Origin: Chthoniobacterales bacterium
GTDB lineage: Bacteria > Verrucomicrobiota > Verrucomicrobiia > Chthoniobacterales > JACTMZ01
Length of the DNA stretch: 64,000 nucleotides
NCBI GenBank assembly: GCA_018402585.1
Contig: JAGYIO010000001.1
Location: forward strand, 434,001 to 498,000
Direction: 5' to 3'
Shown here: piece after piece, positions 28,456-37,953 of the stretch
Layout of the letters: every line of letters begins with the position of its first letter
Numbering within the stretch: position 1 is the first letter of the stretch
Program-made: the position numbers and the translations under genes
The notes under the pieces: generated by a model
Seen by the model: the letters and a program-made list of their open reading frames with translations, nothing else
Database searches by the model: none
Told to the model about the DNA's origin: nothing

Positions 28456-28887
28456 GGTATTATCGGGAAATCAAAGGCGGGCGGGTCGGCCTGGGAGCAG
28501 GCCGGCGGAGTAGATGAATTGGCAATGGACCTTGGTCACGTCTTAGTCATCGCGGGCCAACGCTTCCGCCCGGAGGGAAAATTTTTCCCGCTGGGCGTCG
28601 AGCCTGCCCTTGGTGCGCTAATCGTTGGATCACTTGTGGTGACCGGTTTTCGGATGGGTCCGAACCGAAATTCGAACCGAGTAAAAATACGTTATCGGGT
28701 TGCTCTGGGGGATTGTGCGCCATTCTTTGGCAACCACTTGCCGGAATCGCCTTGCGGGGAAGCGCGACGGAGGGCGCGGACAATCAGAACTGCCCCCATA
28801 GAACTATGCCCTCGCCTCGGTGTCAACCCCCCTCTGGGGGAAAATCCGAGCCAAGCTTTTTTTGCCCTGCGGTGGCTTGGCGCCGTT

Positions 28888-30702
28888 TTACCCCCCCGTC
28901 TTGGCCGACGCCCGTTTACGACCGTTCGCGTCGAGAATCTTTTTGCGCAGGCGCAGGCTCTTCGGCGTGACCTCGACGTATTCGTCGGGTGCGATGTATT
29001 CGATCGAGCGCTCGAGGGTCATTTGCACCGGCGGGGCCAGCTGGATGCCTTTGCCGTCGCCTTGGCTGCGCATATTGGTCAGCTTTTTCGCCTTGCACGG
29101 ATTGACCGGCAGGTCATCCGGACGCGCGTTCTCGCCGACGATCATGCCCGCGTAGATTTCCTCCTGCGGACCGATGAAGAGGCGTCCGCGTTCCTGGATC
29201 GTATCGAGCGCGTAAGCCATGCTGATCCCGCCCTCCATGGAAATAAGCACGCCTTTGCCGCGGCTCGGGATCTCGCCTTTATGCGGACCGTATTCCTTGA
29301 AGAGATGGCTCATCGTGCCGAGGCCCTTGGTCACGTTGACCAGATCGGTCTCCAGCCCGATGATGCCGCGTGTCGGGATGGTGGCCTGCACAAGCACGCT
29401 GTGCGGATGGTGCTCCATGTTGGCGATGTCGGCTTTGCGCGTGGCGAGAGCTTGCAGGATGTCGCCGAGGTTCTCGGGCGGAACATCGACGTAGAGGGTC
29501 TCCATCGGCTCGAGCAGGGAACCATCCTCACCGCGCTGGAAAATCACTTCCGGACGCGAGACGAGCAACTCGAAGCCTTCGCGGCGCATTTGCTCCACGA
29601 GGATGGCAATTTGCATCTCACCCCGCGCCTTGACCTCGAATTGTCCGGCCACCTCGGTCTCGGAGACTTGCAGCGAAACATTGGTGCGGGTCTCGCGGGT
29701 CAGGCGGTCCCGGATTTGGCGGGCGGTGAGCAGCTTGCCGTCACGTCCGGCCAGCGGCGAATCATTGACGCAAAGGCGCATGCTGATCGTGGGCGGATCA
29801 ATCTGGATAAAGGGCAGGGAAGCGCGCTCCTCGTGGTCGACCAGGGTCTCGCCGATGAAGACGTCCTCGAAACCGGCCAGGCCGATGATGTCGCCTTCGG
29901 AGGCCGACGCGATCTTCACTTTCTCAAGGCCTTGGTGGCCGAAGATCGCGGTCACGTTGGCCCGCTCTTTGCGTCCGTCGGCATGGAGGCAGACGATGGA
30001 TTGCCCGACCTTGACCGCACCGCTGATCACCCGCCCGTAGGCGATACGGCCGAGGTAATCGCTGTAGTCGAGGTTCGAAACGAGCATTTGGAAATAATCG
30101 AGGCCCGACTTTTTCGGCGCGGGAATGTGCCAGGCGATGGCTTCGTAGAGCGGGACCAGGGTGTCACTCGGATCGACCAGTTCGCGTTTGGCGAAGCCGG
30201 CCTTGGCACTGGCGTAAATGTGCGGGAAGTCGAGCTGCTCGTCGGTCGCATTCAATTCGAGGAAAAGCTCGAAGACCATATCGAGGACCTTGTGGGGACG
30301 GGCATTTTCACGGTCGATTTTGTTGATTACCACGACCGGCTTGAGGCCGTTTTCCATCGCCTTGCGCAGGACGAATTTGGTCTGGGCCTGCGGCCCCTCG
30401 TAGGCGTCGACCACGAGCAACACCCCGTCGACCATTTTCATGATGCGCTCGACCTCGCCGCCAAAGTCGGCGTGGCCCGGGGTGTCGACGATGTTGATGT
30501 GGTATTTGTCCCACTTGAGCGAAGCATTCTTCGCCCGGATCGTGATCCCCTTCTCCTTTTCGAGGTCCATCGAGTCCATGACCCGCTCCTCCAGCTTCTC
30601 GTGGGCTTGAAAGGTTCCCGACTGACGAAGCAGCTGGTCGACCAAGGTGGTTTTGCCGTGGTCGACGTGGGCGATGATAGCGATGTTGCGGATATTTTCC
30701 AT
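28888..30702 (-). CDS. typA: GTP-binding protein TypA/BipA
   Basis: The 604-residue translational GTPase starts MENIRNIAIIAHVDHGKTTLV (P-loop about 10-19). It has the switch I/II elements GITIRAKNASLKW and NIVDTPGHADFGGEVER, the NKID guanine motif (VVINKIDREN), then EF-G-like domains III and V and the TypA-specific C-terminal domain (about 490-600; RGKGVLISMEGG). TypA binds the ribosome and helps assembly and stress growth. The ATG at 30702 was chosen as the conserved start. It lies upstream of rho on the same strand but 432 bp away, so it is probably a separate unit. Confidence 0.96.
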   Translation of the reverse strand: MENIRNIAIIAHVDHGKTTLVDQLLRQSGTFQAHEKLEERVMDSMDLEKEKGITIRAKNASLKWDKYHINIVDTPGHADFGGEVERIMKMVDGVLLVVDAYEGPQAQTKFVLRKAMENGLKPVVVINKIDRENARPHKVLDMVFELFLELNATDEQLDFPHIYASAKAGFAKRELVDPSDTLVPLYEAIAWHIPAPKKSGLDYFQMLVSNLDYSDYLGRIAYGRVISGAVKVGQSIVCLHADGRKERANVTAIFGHQGLEKVKIASASEGDIIGLAGFEDVFIGETLVDHEERASLPFIQIDPPTISMRLCVNDSPLAGRDGKLLTARQIRDRLTRETRTNVSLQVSETEVAGQFEVKARGEMQIAILVEQMRREGFELLVSRPEVIFQRGEDGSLLEPMETLYVDVPPENLGDILQALATRKADIANMEHHPHSVLVQATIPTRGIIGLETDLVNVTKGLGTMSHLFKEYGPHKGEIPSRGKGVLISMEGGISMAYALDTIQERGRLFIGPQEEIYAGMIVGENARPDDLPVNPCKAKKLTNMRSQGDGKGIQLAPPVQMTLERSIEYIAPDEYVEVTPKSLRLRKKILDANGRKRASAKTGG

Positions 30703-30795
30703 ACGGAGACCTGAAAAGGAGGGCGGACTATGCTGGCGGCGACGGGCGGTGTCAATGGTGCGGAGGTTCTTCCGGTCGCGTTGCCCTTGGCCGTT

Positions 30796-30910
30796 CGGGG
30801 GGGGCACGGCCGTCCCGGCCATTTGTCCGGCGCGCACCATGCGGGGCGGAATAAGTGGCACGGACAGCTTGCCCGTGGGGACCGGACCACCCTCGGCAGG
30901 ATGCCGATGC
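30796..30910. repeat. Palindromic repeats upstream of typA
   Basis: This stretch contains a family-1 arm (GGGGGGCACGGCCGTCCCGGCC from 30797, in pieces) and the CTCGGCAGGATGCCGATGCCAC element near 30893. A further dyad follows at about 30957-31110: GGATGACACGAATTTCACGG, with its near-inverse ATCCGTGAAATCCGTGGTTAA near 31091. The whole gap 30703-31805 is repeat sequence without genes. Confidence 0.65.
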
Positions 30911-31128
30911 CACGCGGCCGCGCCATGAGCTTTTCTAAGCCGTGTCCATTCAATTGAACCACGGATGACACGAATTTCACGGATGGGTTCAGAGAAATTT
31001 CAAGACAATCCCTGCCGGCGGATTACTCACCAAATGGTGAACTTTCTTTACGGTTTCCTGCCCCTCATCAAGGTGCTTGGCATCAGTGTCATCCGTGAAA
31101 TCCGTGGTTAAAGGTTCTGCCTCGTTCC

Positions 31129-31811
31129 GGCTAAGCCGTATCCATGCAAAACATTCTGCCATTTCCGGCGCTGCCACAGAGGCGCGTCTGGGCGAGAGTT
31201 GACTAACTATTTGGTGAGCGAGTTGGCAGGTGGCCAAGGGGCACGGGCGTCCCGCCCGTCACGATCAAACAACCTCAAACAACACGGCCGAGACGGCCAT
31301 GCCCCCTGGAAAAACCGAGCCAAGCCGCGCTTTTATTGTCTCTTCAACTGCATGGATACGGCTAAGCCGTAACCAGGCAAAACATTCTGCCATTTCTGGC
31401 ACGGCAACAGAGTCGCGTCTGGGCGAGAGTTGACTAACTATTTGGTGAGCGAGGTGGCACGTCGCCAAGGGGGCACGGGCGTCCCGCCCGTCACGACCCG
31501 ACAACACGGCCGGGACGGCCGTGCCCCCTGGACAAACCGAACCAAGCCGCGCTTTTATTGTCTCTTCAACTGCATGGATACGGCTAAGCCGTAACCATGC
31601 AAAACATTCTGCCACTTCTGGCACGGCAACAGAGGCGCGTCTGGGCGAGAGTTGACTAACTATTTGGTGAGCGAGGTGGCACGTCGCCAAGGGGGCACGG
31701 GCGTCCCGCCCGTCACGACCCGACAACACGGCCGGGACGGCCGTGCCCCCTGGACAAACCGAACCAAGCCGCGCTTTTATTGTCTCTTCAATTGCATGGA
31801 TACGGCTAAGC
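31129..31811. repeat. Tandem array of three 222-231 bp units
   Basis: The motif GGCTAAGCC begins at 31129, 31360, 31582 and 31804, giving units of 231, 222 and 222 bp. The second and third units are almost identical. Each unit holds a conserved AT-richer half (AAAACATTCTGCCA, GAGAGTTGACTAACTATTTG), one long family-1 hairpin (31234-31309, 31465-31531, 31687-31753), and a tail TTTTATTGTCTCTTCAA(C/T)TGCATGGATACGG. A related partial tail lies near 26.95 kb. There are no spacers as in CRISPR and no coding frame shared by all units. Confidence 0.9.
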
Positions 31812-32288
31812 CACGATTAAGGGCACGATCGAATCCGGCGCCTGGTGCATGATATGCATGACGCGGCGGAAGCCTTCGGGGTTCACCGTGAGACAGGAAA
31901 GCGAGTCCGGTCTACCGGGCCGGCCTTCCGGGTGGAGCAGGATGGCGTCCGCCTTGTAGCCGGGGCCCGGTTTACCCACTGGCTGGCCCGGGCCGGTGAT
32001 CGCGGGGGTCTGGGCCGGCCAATTGGCCCCGCTCTGGCGCTTGGGCTGTAGAGTGTAGTGGCCCAGCGGGATGCCGCGCGATTGGCCGATAAACCCGTTT
32101 TCGTTGACCCGAAAATCCCCGAGGTAACCCTGCCGGCCGTATAGATACATTGTGCCGGGCGAACGCCGGTCCTTCGGATCATCACGCTCCACCACGACCC
32201 CAATCCAGCCGTCCTTCGCCCCTCTGGGTTTTTTCCCCGGATCCGGCAGCGGCCGGTAGTGCGGCTTTGGTCGCGGCAGCCGGCGCAT
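31806..32288 (-). CDS. Small L,D-transpeptidase-like protein
   Basis: The 160-residue protein has a basic Pro-rich N-terminus (1-25) and a beta-rich domain ending with DAILLHPEGRPGRPDSLSCLTV. The spacing of the His and the Ser-x-x-Cys-like SLSCL is like the His...S(H)GC active site of L,D-transpeptidase-fold families (YkuD, DUF2778, DUF5675). The match is partial, so the function is tentative: cleavage or crosslinking of peptidoglycan, or a structural relative. No signal peptide is evident. It starts 11 bp after the GH13 enzyme on the same strand and is probably cotranscribed. Its stop lies at the edge of the tandem repeat array. Confidence 0.6.
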   Translation of the reverse strand: MRRLPRPKPHYRPLPDPGKKPRGAKDGWIGVVVERDDPKDRRSPGTMYLYGRQGYLGDFRVNENGFIGQSRGIPLGHYTLQPKRQSGANWPAQTPAITGPGQPVGKPGPGYKADAILLHPEGRPGRPDSLSCLTVNPEGFRRVMHIMHQAPDSIVPLIVA

Positions 32289-32299
32289 AGGCAATTAAA

Positions 32300-35050
32300 T
32301 CAGGGTCCGGTCACCCGCAAGCGCAGGAATTTTGCGGCCCCTTCGAGCGGCACGGATACTGCGCGGCGCTGGTGATTGAGCGGGTCGCCGAGACGCGCCG
32401 CAACATTGGCCGCTGGGACCGGGACCCAGCCAGCGGGCAAATCCGTCGAGACCTGCGGGATGACGGCCAGGGAAGATCCTCCGTCCGTCCGCTCCAGCCA
32501 CTCAAGAACCAGGTGGTCGCTGCCGCCTGAGTTGGTTCTGACCAGGGTCTGCAGGGTCCGACCGTCCGCGGCGTCGGTCGGATTTCCCCCCAAGGCGTAT
32601 TCCAAACGGTGGGAGAACCCGTCGCCGTCGGTGTCGTTGGCCCAGCGCGGGTCGTCGGCGCTGGCGGGCCAAGGCGCGGGAAGCCCGCGGGTTTCCCACC
32701 ACTCGGCAGAGACCGGGAAGCTTTGCGCGGTGTAGACGCCATCGGTTTCGCGGAAAGCAAAGCGGTAACGGCCGGCCGCCAAAGTGGTGGCCAGATTATT
32801 CGTCCCGGTCGCGGCGGCGGTGCCGGCCGTGATGCCGGCGCCCGTGCCGTAATTGGCCCCTTCCCAGCCCGGTCCGCGGGCAAATTTAAAAGCGAGGGCT
32901 CCCGCGGTGAAATTCCCGGTCCACTCCCAGCGCTGGCGCTGATCGGACCAATTCATCCGGAGCGGTTCCTCATCCGGAGTCCAGTCGAGCGGCGCACGGC
33001 TCCCGACCAAAAACATGCGATCCGCGCGCCACGGATCACTCGAACGGCGGAACTCGGCCGCGTTGGAAATACCGTCGTGGTCTTCATCTGCCTCCGGATC
33101 ACTCACCCCCACCATGGCTTCCCATCCGTCGGGCAACCCGTTGCCGTCGGCGTCGTCCAGCGCCGCCCCGGGTGCGGCGGGACTGCGGGCCAGAATGATC
33201 GCGCTGTGCGGGGCAATGGTCATGGTGGCCCGCGCTTGCCCGTTGCGGAGCGTGGCCGTCACCACACCGCCCGGCCCGGCATGGCCGAAGTCCGCACCAT
33301 AAGCCGACCAATCCGTGTTCAGCCGGACATGCCAGGGGCCGGACGCCGGCAAAGGCACGCTGAAGTCGGTCCGCGTCTGCCCGGAGAAATTAAGGAAGAC
33401 GACAACGTCCTGGGCGGCATCTCCGCCCGCCTGGCGCCAGTAGACGACCAGACCGAGATCCTCGTTCAGCCCGCCCGGTGCCGTGGAGAGGTCGGAATTC
33501 CGCAGGGCCGGGAGGTTTTCGCGCAAAAGGAGGAGGTCGCGATGGGCGCGGAAGATACGGTGTTGCCCGAATGCGGCGCGCCAGTCCAAGGGCACGCGGT
33601 CCGTGAACGTCCCGGTCGCGTGGAACTCCTGCCCCATCCAAAGCATCGGCGTTCCGGGAGCAGTCAGGGTAAGGACCGCATTAAGCAGGGTTTTCCGGCG
33701 CGCGGTTTTGCTCCCGGGAGAGAGCGGATCCATGCGGTTGGCCAAGCGGGTCTCATTGTTGAGGCTTCCCGACTTGTCGTGGTTGTCGGTGAAAATGACC
33801 CGGTAACCGGGGGGCTCGGACCAGCCGCTGACCTTGCCGAGGATCCGGCCGACGTCGGGCGACGCGGAGGCGATCTGCGGGGTGATTTCGTTGTGGAAAC
33901 TGGTCTGCCAATGGCCGTCGAAGCTGTCGGCCGCGTCCTCGACCCGCAATTGGTCCAGGAACGAGCCTTCGGGATACCAGGCACCATCGGGACGGACGGT
34001 GAGCAGATCCGCATCTTCGGCAATGCTCCAGCGACCGGGATATTCCTGGTCGATCATCCGGTTGATCGCCATAAGCATGCTCTTCCCTTCCCGCCACACG
34101 GTGTCGGGGTTGGCGCCGCTTTGCTTGGTGTCATAGCCGAGAATATTCTGCGGCGAATCCCAGCGGAAACCATCAATCCGGTAGTCCTCGATGAGCGTCC
34201 TGATATTTTCCATGATAAAACGCCGCACCTCCTGCTTGGCGTAGTCGGGGCGATCGCCCCACGGGGTCCAGCGAAGGAGCGGATCGGCCGGGTAATAAAG
34301 GTTGTCCGGCCCGTCGAACTCCCAAAGCCCGTCGATCGGCGGGTTCCAGTGATTATGGACCACATCGAGCTGCACTTTCATGCCCCGCGCATGGGCGGCT
34401 TTGACCAAGCGCTTCAGGCCGTCCGGCCCGCCGTAAGCCGCCTCGATGGCGAAGAGATGCTCCGGGTTGTAGCCCCAGCTGTAGTCCTCCCCGAATTCGT
34501 GGACCGGCATGAGGGCGATGACGTTGACCCCCAGACGCTGCAAATAATCGAGGCGGGCCACGGCGTGGTCGAAGGTGGCCGGGCGGTTGTCGTCGGGATT
34601 GGGGTCGTAAAAACTTCCGACATGCAATTCATACATGACCTGCCGGTCCACCGGGATGCTCGGGCGGGGGCCGGTTCCCCAGTCGAAGACACTGTGGTCG
34701 TAGACTACGGAGTTGCCATTACGGACCCACACCGCCCGCGGGTCGTGCTTCCAGACGCCCGTCGTGTTGCCGGGCCAGCGAAGAAAGTATTTGTATTCTT
34801 GGTTCGGCCGCGCCTCGGCCACCGTGGCCGTCCAATAACCCGTGGCGCTCTCCTTGGTCATGGCCCTCTCGGTCCACCCGTTAAACTCTCCCCGCACCGC
34901 GACGCTGGTCGCGTTGGGTGCCCAGACCCGGAACGTCACGCCGGTCATCGTCTCGCCGCTGCGGTTGACCAGCGCACCGAGGGATTGTGCTTGAGCCTCG
35001 GCGGTCACCCCGACCGAGAGCAAACAAAACAAAAAGACGGTGCTGCGCAT
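32300..35050 (-). CDS. Secreted GH13 alpha-glucan enzyme with CBM48-like and SusF-like modules
   Basis: The 916-residue protein has a signal peptide (1-22), a CBM48/E-set N-domain (about 30-110; FRVWAPNATSVAVRGEFNGW) and a GH13 barrel (about 135-520) close to branching-enzyme or trehalohydrolase types. Catalytic residues are intact: Asp in DGFRWDSPQN (about 296), Glu in WSIAEDADL (about 345), Asp in FTDNHDKSG (about 424). A Ca-binding type-3-like repeat follows (about 637; DDADGNGLPDGWE), then a starch-binding SusE/F-like module (about 680-780), a second type-3-like repeat (about 813) and a C-terminal domain ending FLRLRVTGP. It likely acts on extracellular starch or glycogen. It follows the polysaccharide export genes. 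Confidence 0.88.
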   Translation of the reverse strand: MRSTVFLFCLLSVGVTAEAQAQSLGALVNRSGETMTGVTFRVWAPNATSVAVRGEFNGWTERAMTKESATGYWTATVAEARPNQEYKYFLRWPGNTTGVWKHDPRAVWVRNGNSVVYDHSVFDWGTGPRPSIPVDRQVMYELHVGSFYDPNPDDNRPATFDHAVARLDYLQRLGVNVIALMPVHEFGEDYSWGYNPEHLFAIEAAYGGPDGLKRLVKAAHARGMKVQLDVVHNHWNPPIDGLWEFDGPDNLYYPADPLLRWTPWGDRPDYAKQEVRRFIMENIRTLIEDYRIDGFRWDSPQNILGYDTKQSGANPDTVWREGKSMLMAINRMIDQEYPGRWSIAEDADLLTVRPDGAWYPEGSFLDQLRVEDAADSFDGHWQTSFHNEITPQIASASPDVGRILGKVSGWSEPPGYRVIFTDNHDKSGSLNNETRLANRMDPLSPGSKTARRKTLLNAVLTLTAPGTPMLWMGQEFHATGTFTDRVPLDWRAAFGQHRIFRAHRDLLLLRENLPALRNSDLSTAPGGLNEDLGLVVYWRQAGGDAAQDVVVFLNFSGQTRTDFSVPLPASGPWHVRLNTDWSAYGADFGHAGPGGVVTATLRNGQARATMTIAPHSAIILARSPAAPGAALDDADGNGLPDGWEAMVGVSDPEADEDHDGISNAAEFRRSSDPWRADRMFLVGSRAPLDWTPDEEPLRMNWSDQRQRWEWTGNFTAGALAFKFARGPGWEGANYGTGAGITAGTAAATGTNNLATTLAAGRYRFAFRETDGVYTAQSFPVSAEWWETRGLPAPWPASADDPRWANDTDGDGFSHRLEYALGGNPTDAADGRTLQTLVRTNSGGSDHLVLEWLERTDGGSSLAVIPQVSTDLPAGWVPVPAANVAARLGDPLNHQRRAVSVPLEGAAKFLRLRVTGP

Positions 35051-35114
35051 ACGGCCTTGAAACTAAAGCGCAGCACCAAGAGGGTCAAACGAGTTGCCCC
35101 CCCGGGGCAAAGAT

Positions 35115-35696
35115 TCACCAGAAACTCTGGGGCACCTCGATTTGGTCGCCGGGAAGCAAAACGATGTCGCGGGAGGGATCCTTGCGGATCGCCTTGATAT
35201 CGGCAATTTGCACCCCGCCATCGCGGATCAGGCGGACCTTGCGCTGGTCGGCATATTCGGTGAAGCCGCCAGACGCGCTGATCGCGCCGAGCAGGGTGAG
35301 GTCCGGGGTGTATTCGACGCGCCGCGGTTGGCGGACGTCACCGCTCACGTTGACAAAGCGCAGGGTGTTGGGCACGGTTACCATGACCGATGGGTTGGTG
35401 TAAATCTGGCCAGCCCGATAGGCGGCTTCGATGGCGTGCTGCACGGCAGCCTGGCCCAGGCCGGCGGCGCGCACCTTGCCCACGTGGGGCAGGTTGACAA
35501 ACCCCTCCCCGTCGACGGTGTAAGCGCCGGTGATCAATTGCGTCTCCTCCGCCGGAACGCCGCCGATGCGCAGTTCGATGGTGTCTCCCGTGCGGAAGGC
35601 CGCATCGGAAGCGCGGAGGGCGCCCGCCGCGAGGAGAGAAGCAAGGAGGCCGGCCGCGCAGAAGACCGGGAATGGGGAGGTCATTTTAGTAGTCAT
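35115..35696 (-). CDS. Polysaccharide export protein (Wza/OPX family)
   Basis: The 193-residue protein has a signal peptide (about 1-29; FCAAGLLASLLAAGALRAS), a polysaccharide biosynthesis/export (PES) domain (FRTGDTIELRIGGVPAEE, YTVDGEGFVNLPHVGKVRAAGL) and one SLBB domain (about 115-180; VSGDVRQPRRVEY, LLGAISASGGFTEYADQRKV). It is short for Wza, which forms the outer-membrane channel; short OPX proteins often lack the C-terminal outer-membrane helix and work with a separate partner. It overlaps the end of the tyrosine kinase gene by 11 bases if the ATG at 35696 is used, or starts just after it from the ATG at 35684. Confidence 0.9.
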   Translation of the reverse strand: MTTKMTSPFPVFCAAGLLASLLAAGALRASDAAFRTGDTIELRIGGVPAEETQLITGAYTVDGEGFVNLPHVGKVRAAGLGQAAVQHAIEAAYRAGQIYTNPSVMVTVPNTLRFVNVSGDVRQPRRVEYTPDLTLLGAISASGGFTEYADQRKVRLIRDGGVQIADIKAIRKDPSRDIVLLPGDQIEVPQSFW

Positions 35697-37953
35697 CTTC
35701 CAAGCCCACTTTGGCCGGACGCCGCGAGCGGGCCGCGCCTTTGGCCGGCTGGGCCGCGCTCCCGTTCACGCCCTCCTGAGCCTTCTGCGGGGTGTAGTAG
35801 TAATTATAGTAGTTGGTGTAGTATTCGTAATACTGGTCGTGGCGCACGTCCACGTTGTTCAGGACCACCCCGAGGATGTTGCCGCCGACATTGAGCACGG
35901 CTTGCTTGACCCGCCGGAGCATGGCCCGGGGAAAACGGCGGTGCTGCACGACAATAATGGTGAGGTCCAACGAGCGGACCAGCACCGAGGCGTCGCTCAG
36001 GCCGAGAATCGGGGGGGAGTCGAAGAAAACAATGTCATAGCGGTTCTTGACCTGCGCAACGAGATCAACCATGCGCTGGGAGTTGAGCACACCGACCGAA
36101 TCGTAGGGCATCTTGCCGCTGGGCAGGAGCGAAAGGTTGGGCACGGAAGTGGGGTGGACCAGTTCCTCCAGATCGGCATCGGTGGTCAGGAAGTCGCTCA
36201 ACCCCTTCTCGTTGTCCAATTCCAGCATGCGGTGCTGCGAGGGGCGGCGCATGTCGGCGTCGACGATGAGGGTATTGTAGCCGCCTTGGGCGAAGGTGCA
36301 GGCCAGGTTGTTCAGGGTGGTCGATTTGCCCTCGCCGGCTCCGCCGCTCACACAGGTCACCGTGTTGTGCTCGGCCGAAGGACGGTTGAATTCGAGATTT
36401 GTCCTCAAGATGCGGTAAGCCTCGATGTCCGCCACGGCTTCGGGGTGGGAATGGAGCAACTGGATGTTCTTCGGCACCACGGCCAGGACCGGAACTTGCA
36501 GGTAATTTTCCACATCCTCCATCGTTTTCACGCTGGTATCGAGATACTCGAGGAAGAAGGCCAGGCCCACGCCGACAATGAGGCCGACGGCCACGGCCAG
36601 CGCCATGTTGAGCAGGACCTTGGGTTTGGATGGACCGGCAGAAGGCTCCGCCTTTTCCCAAATGCGGGCCGGGCTCATCGGCATGCTGCGCTGCATCGTC
36701 TCGGTGGAGAGGCGCAATTCCGCGGCCTCGAGCACCCGCTTGGCTTGGATGTAATTGTTCTTGGCCCGCGCGTATTCCGATCCGCGGGTTTTCGAATCCC
36801 GCTGGTCCTCGCGGGCGGCCTCGAGTTCCTCTTCCATCTTGGCCATCGAACGCTCGGTAATTTCGAGGTTGGCCGCCAGGGTGCGGCGGATGCTGTTGAC
36901 CTGATCGGAAAGTTGCTGCTCATAGGTCGCCTTCTTGGCGCCGAGGGAAAGGATGGTCGGGTGGCGGGGGCCGAGGCCGGATTGCAAGGCGCGGGCCAAT
37001 TCGGAGCTGACCTCCTGGTATTGGGGAAGAATGGTGACCACCGTCTGGTCTTCAATTTGCAGGGTCGGGAGCGAGCGCATCAGCTCGTCGCCGGAAAGTT
37101 TTTCAATCTCGACATACTTGGTCCGGAGGTTGGAAGCCATCATCCGGGCCTCGCTGACCTGCGCCTCTTGCTGCTGCAAGACGGTCTCCTTGGACTGCAT
37201 GGGATCCTCCAGACTGTCGGGCGCGAGATCCGTGATGCCCAACTCGGTGCGGATCCGCCCCATTTCTTCGTTGGCCTCTTGCACCTTGGCGCGCTGTTTG
37301 GCCACCTCGTCTTCCAACGTGGCGAGGGAACCGGAGAGGAGTTTTTGCTGATCTTCGATCCGCTTGCGCTGGTATTCCTGCGCGATGCTGTTGGCCAGAT
37401 CCGACGCCTCCTGCGGATCCGTGCTCTCCACGCTGATTTGCAGGAGATTGGTGTTACGCACTTCGCGCACGTCGATCATGCTGCGCAGCTTGAAGTAAGC
37501 CTGCTCCCGGCTGCGGATGCCGAATTCCGCGCTCCACCGCTCGAGCAATTTCATCGAGTCGATCACCGGATAAAGCATCTCTTTGCGCTGGATGATCTGA
37601 AACTGCGTGGTGGCAAACCGCGGATCCATTCCCATGCCGCCTTGGAAGCCTTCGCTAAAAATGCGGATTTTCTGCTCGTTCTGCTCGACCTCAATGATCA
37701 CGTTTGACTCATATTGGCGCGGCATGAAGTAGGTCGTGACGCCCGCGGTGACCACGACGAGAAGGAAGGCCAGAATAATGATCGGCAGCCGCAGCCTGAT
37801 GACGCGCCAGTAATCGAGAAAGTGGAGCTTTGCTTCCTGTCCTGCGCCGGTCGCGCCATAGCCGTCCGCACCATAGCCGTTCGCGCCGTAGCCGTTCGCG
37901 CCATATCCGGTGCTGCCGTAGGGCCTGGAGTCGGGAGTGTTTTGGTCGGCCAT
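35686..37953 (-). CDS. Wzc-like chain-length determinant / BY-type tyrosine kinase
   Basis: The 755-residue protein has an N-terminal cytoplasmic segment with GYGANGYGANGYGADGYG repeats (about 12-35), then a Wzz domain: membrane helix about 50-75, periplasmic coiled-coil region to about 440, second helix about 455-480. A BY-kinase ATPase follows (about 515-690) with Walker A SGGAGEGKSTTLNN, Walker A' LIVDADMRRPS and Walker B IVFFDSPPIL. The C-terminus has a Tyr cluster (YYEYYTNYYNYYYTP, about 704-721) for autophosphorylation. It controls length and export of surface polysaccharide together with the overlapping export protein gene. The start ATG at 37953 gives the natural N-terminus. Confidence 0.92.
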   Translation of the reverse strand: MADQNTPDSRPYGSTGYGANGYGANGYGADGYGATGAGQEAKLHFLDYWRVIRLRLPIIILAFLLVVVTAGVTTYFMPRQYESNVIIEVEQNEQKIRIFSEGFQGGMGMDPRFATTQFQIIQRKEMLYPVIDSMKLLERWSAEFGIRSREQAYFKLRSMIDVREVRNTNLLQISVESTDPQEASDLANSIAQEYQRKRIEDQQKLLSGSLATLEDEVAKQRAKVQEANEEMGRIRTELGITDLAPDSLEDPMQSKETVLQQQEAQVSEARMMASNLRTKYVEIEKLSGDELMRSLPTLQIEDQTVVTILPQYQEVSSELARALQSGLGPRHPTILSLGAKKATYEQQLSDQVNSIRRTLAANLEITERSMAKMEEELEAAREDQRDSKTRGSEYARAKNNYIQAKRVLEAAELRLSTETMQRSMPMSPARIWEKAEPSAGPSKPKVLLNMALAVAVGLIVGVGLAFFLEYLDTSVKTMEDVENYLQVPVLAVVPKNIQLLHSHPEAVADIEAYRILRTNLEFNRPSAEHNTVTCVSGGAGEGKSTTLNNLACTFAQGGYNTLIVDADMRRPSQHRMLELDNEKGLSDFLTTDADLEELVHPTSVPNLSLLPSGKMPYDSVGVLNSQRMVDLVAQVKNRYDIVFFDSPPILGLSDASVLVRSLDLTIIVVQHRRFPRAMLRRVKQAVLNVGGNILGVVLNNVDVRHDQYYEYYTNYYNYYYTPQKAQEGVNGSAAQPAKGAARSRRPAKVGLEDDY

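Noticed and set aside
28456-28887. A structured RNA (RNase P, SRP or tmRNA) in the gap between rho and typA
   Set aside because: I looked for the conserved core sequences of these RNAs and found none; only a short GGGAAAATTTTTCCC palindrome is present.
27562-30714. A long open frame (about 1050 codons) on the plus strand opposite rho and typA
   Set aside because: Its product has no recognisable domain, and the opposite strand encodes two full-length conserved proteins. GC-rich third codon positions create such antisense frames.
31129-31811. CRISPR or coding tandem repeat
   Set aside because: The 222-231 bp units have no spacers, and none of the frames stays open through all copies.
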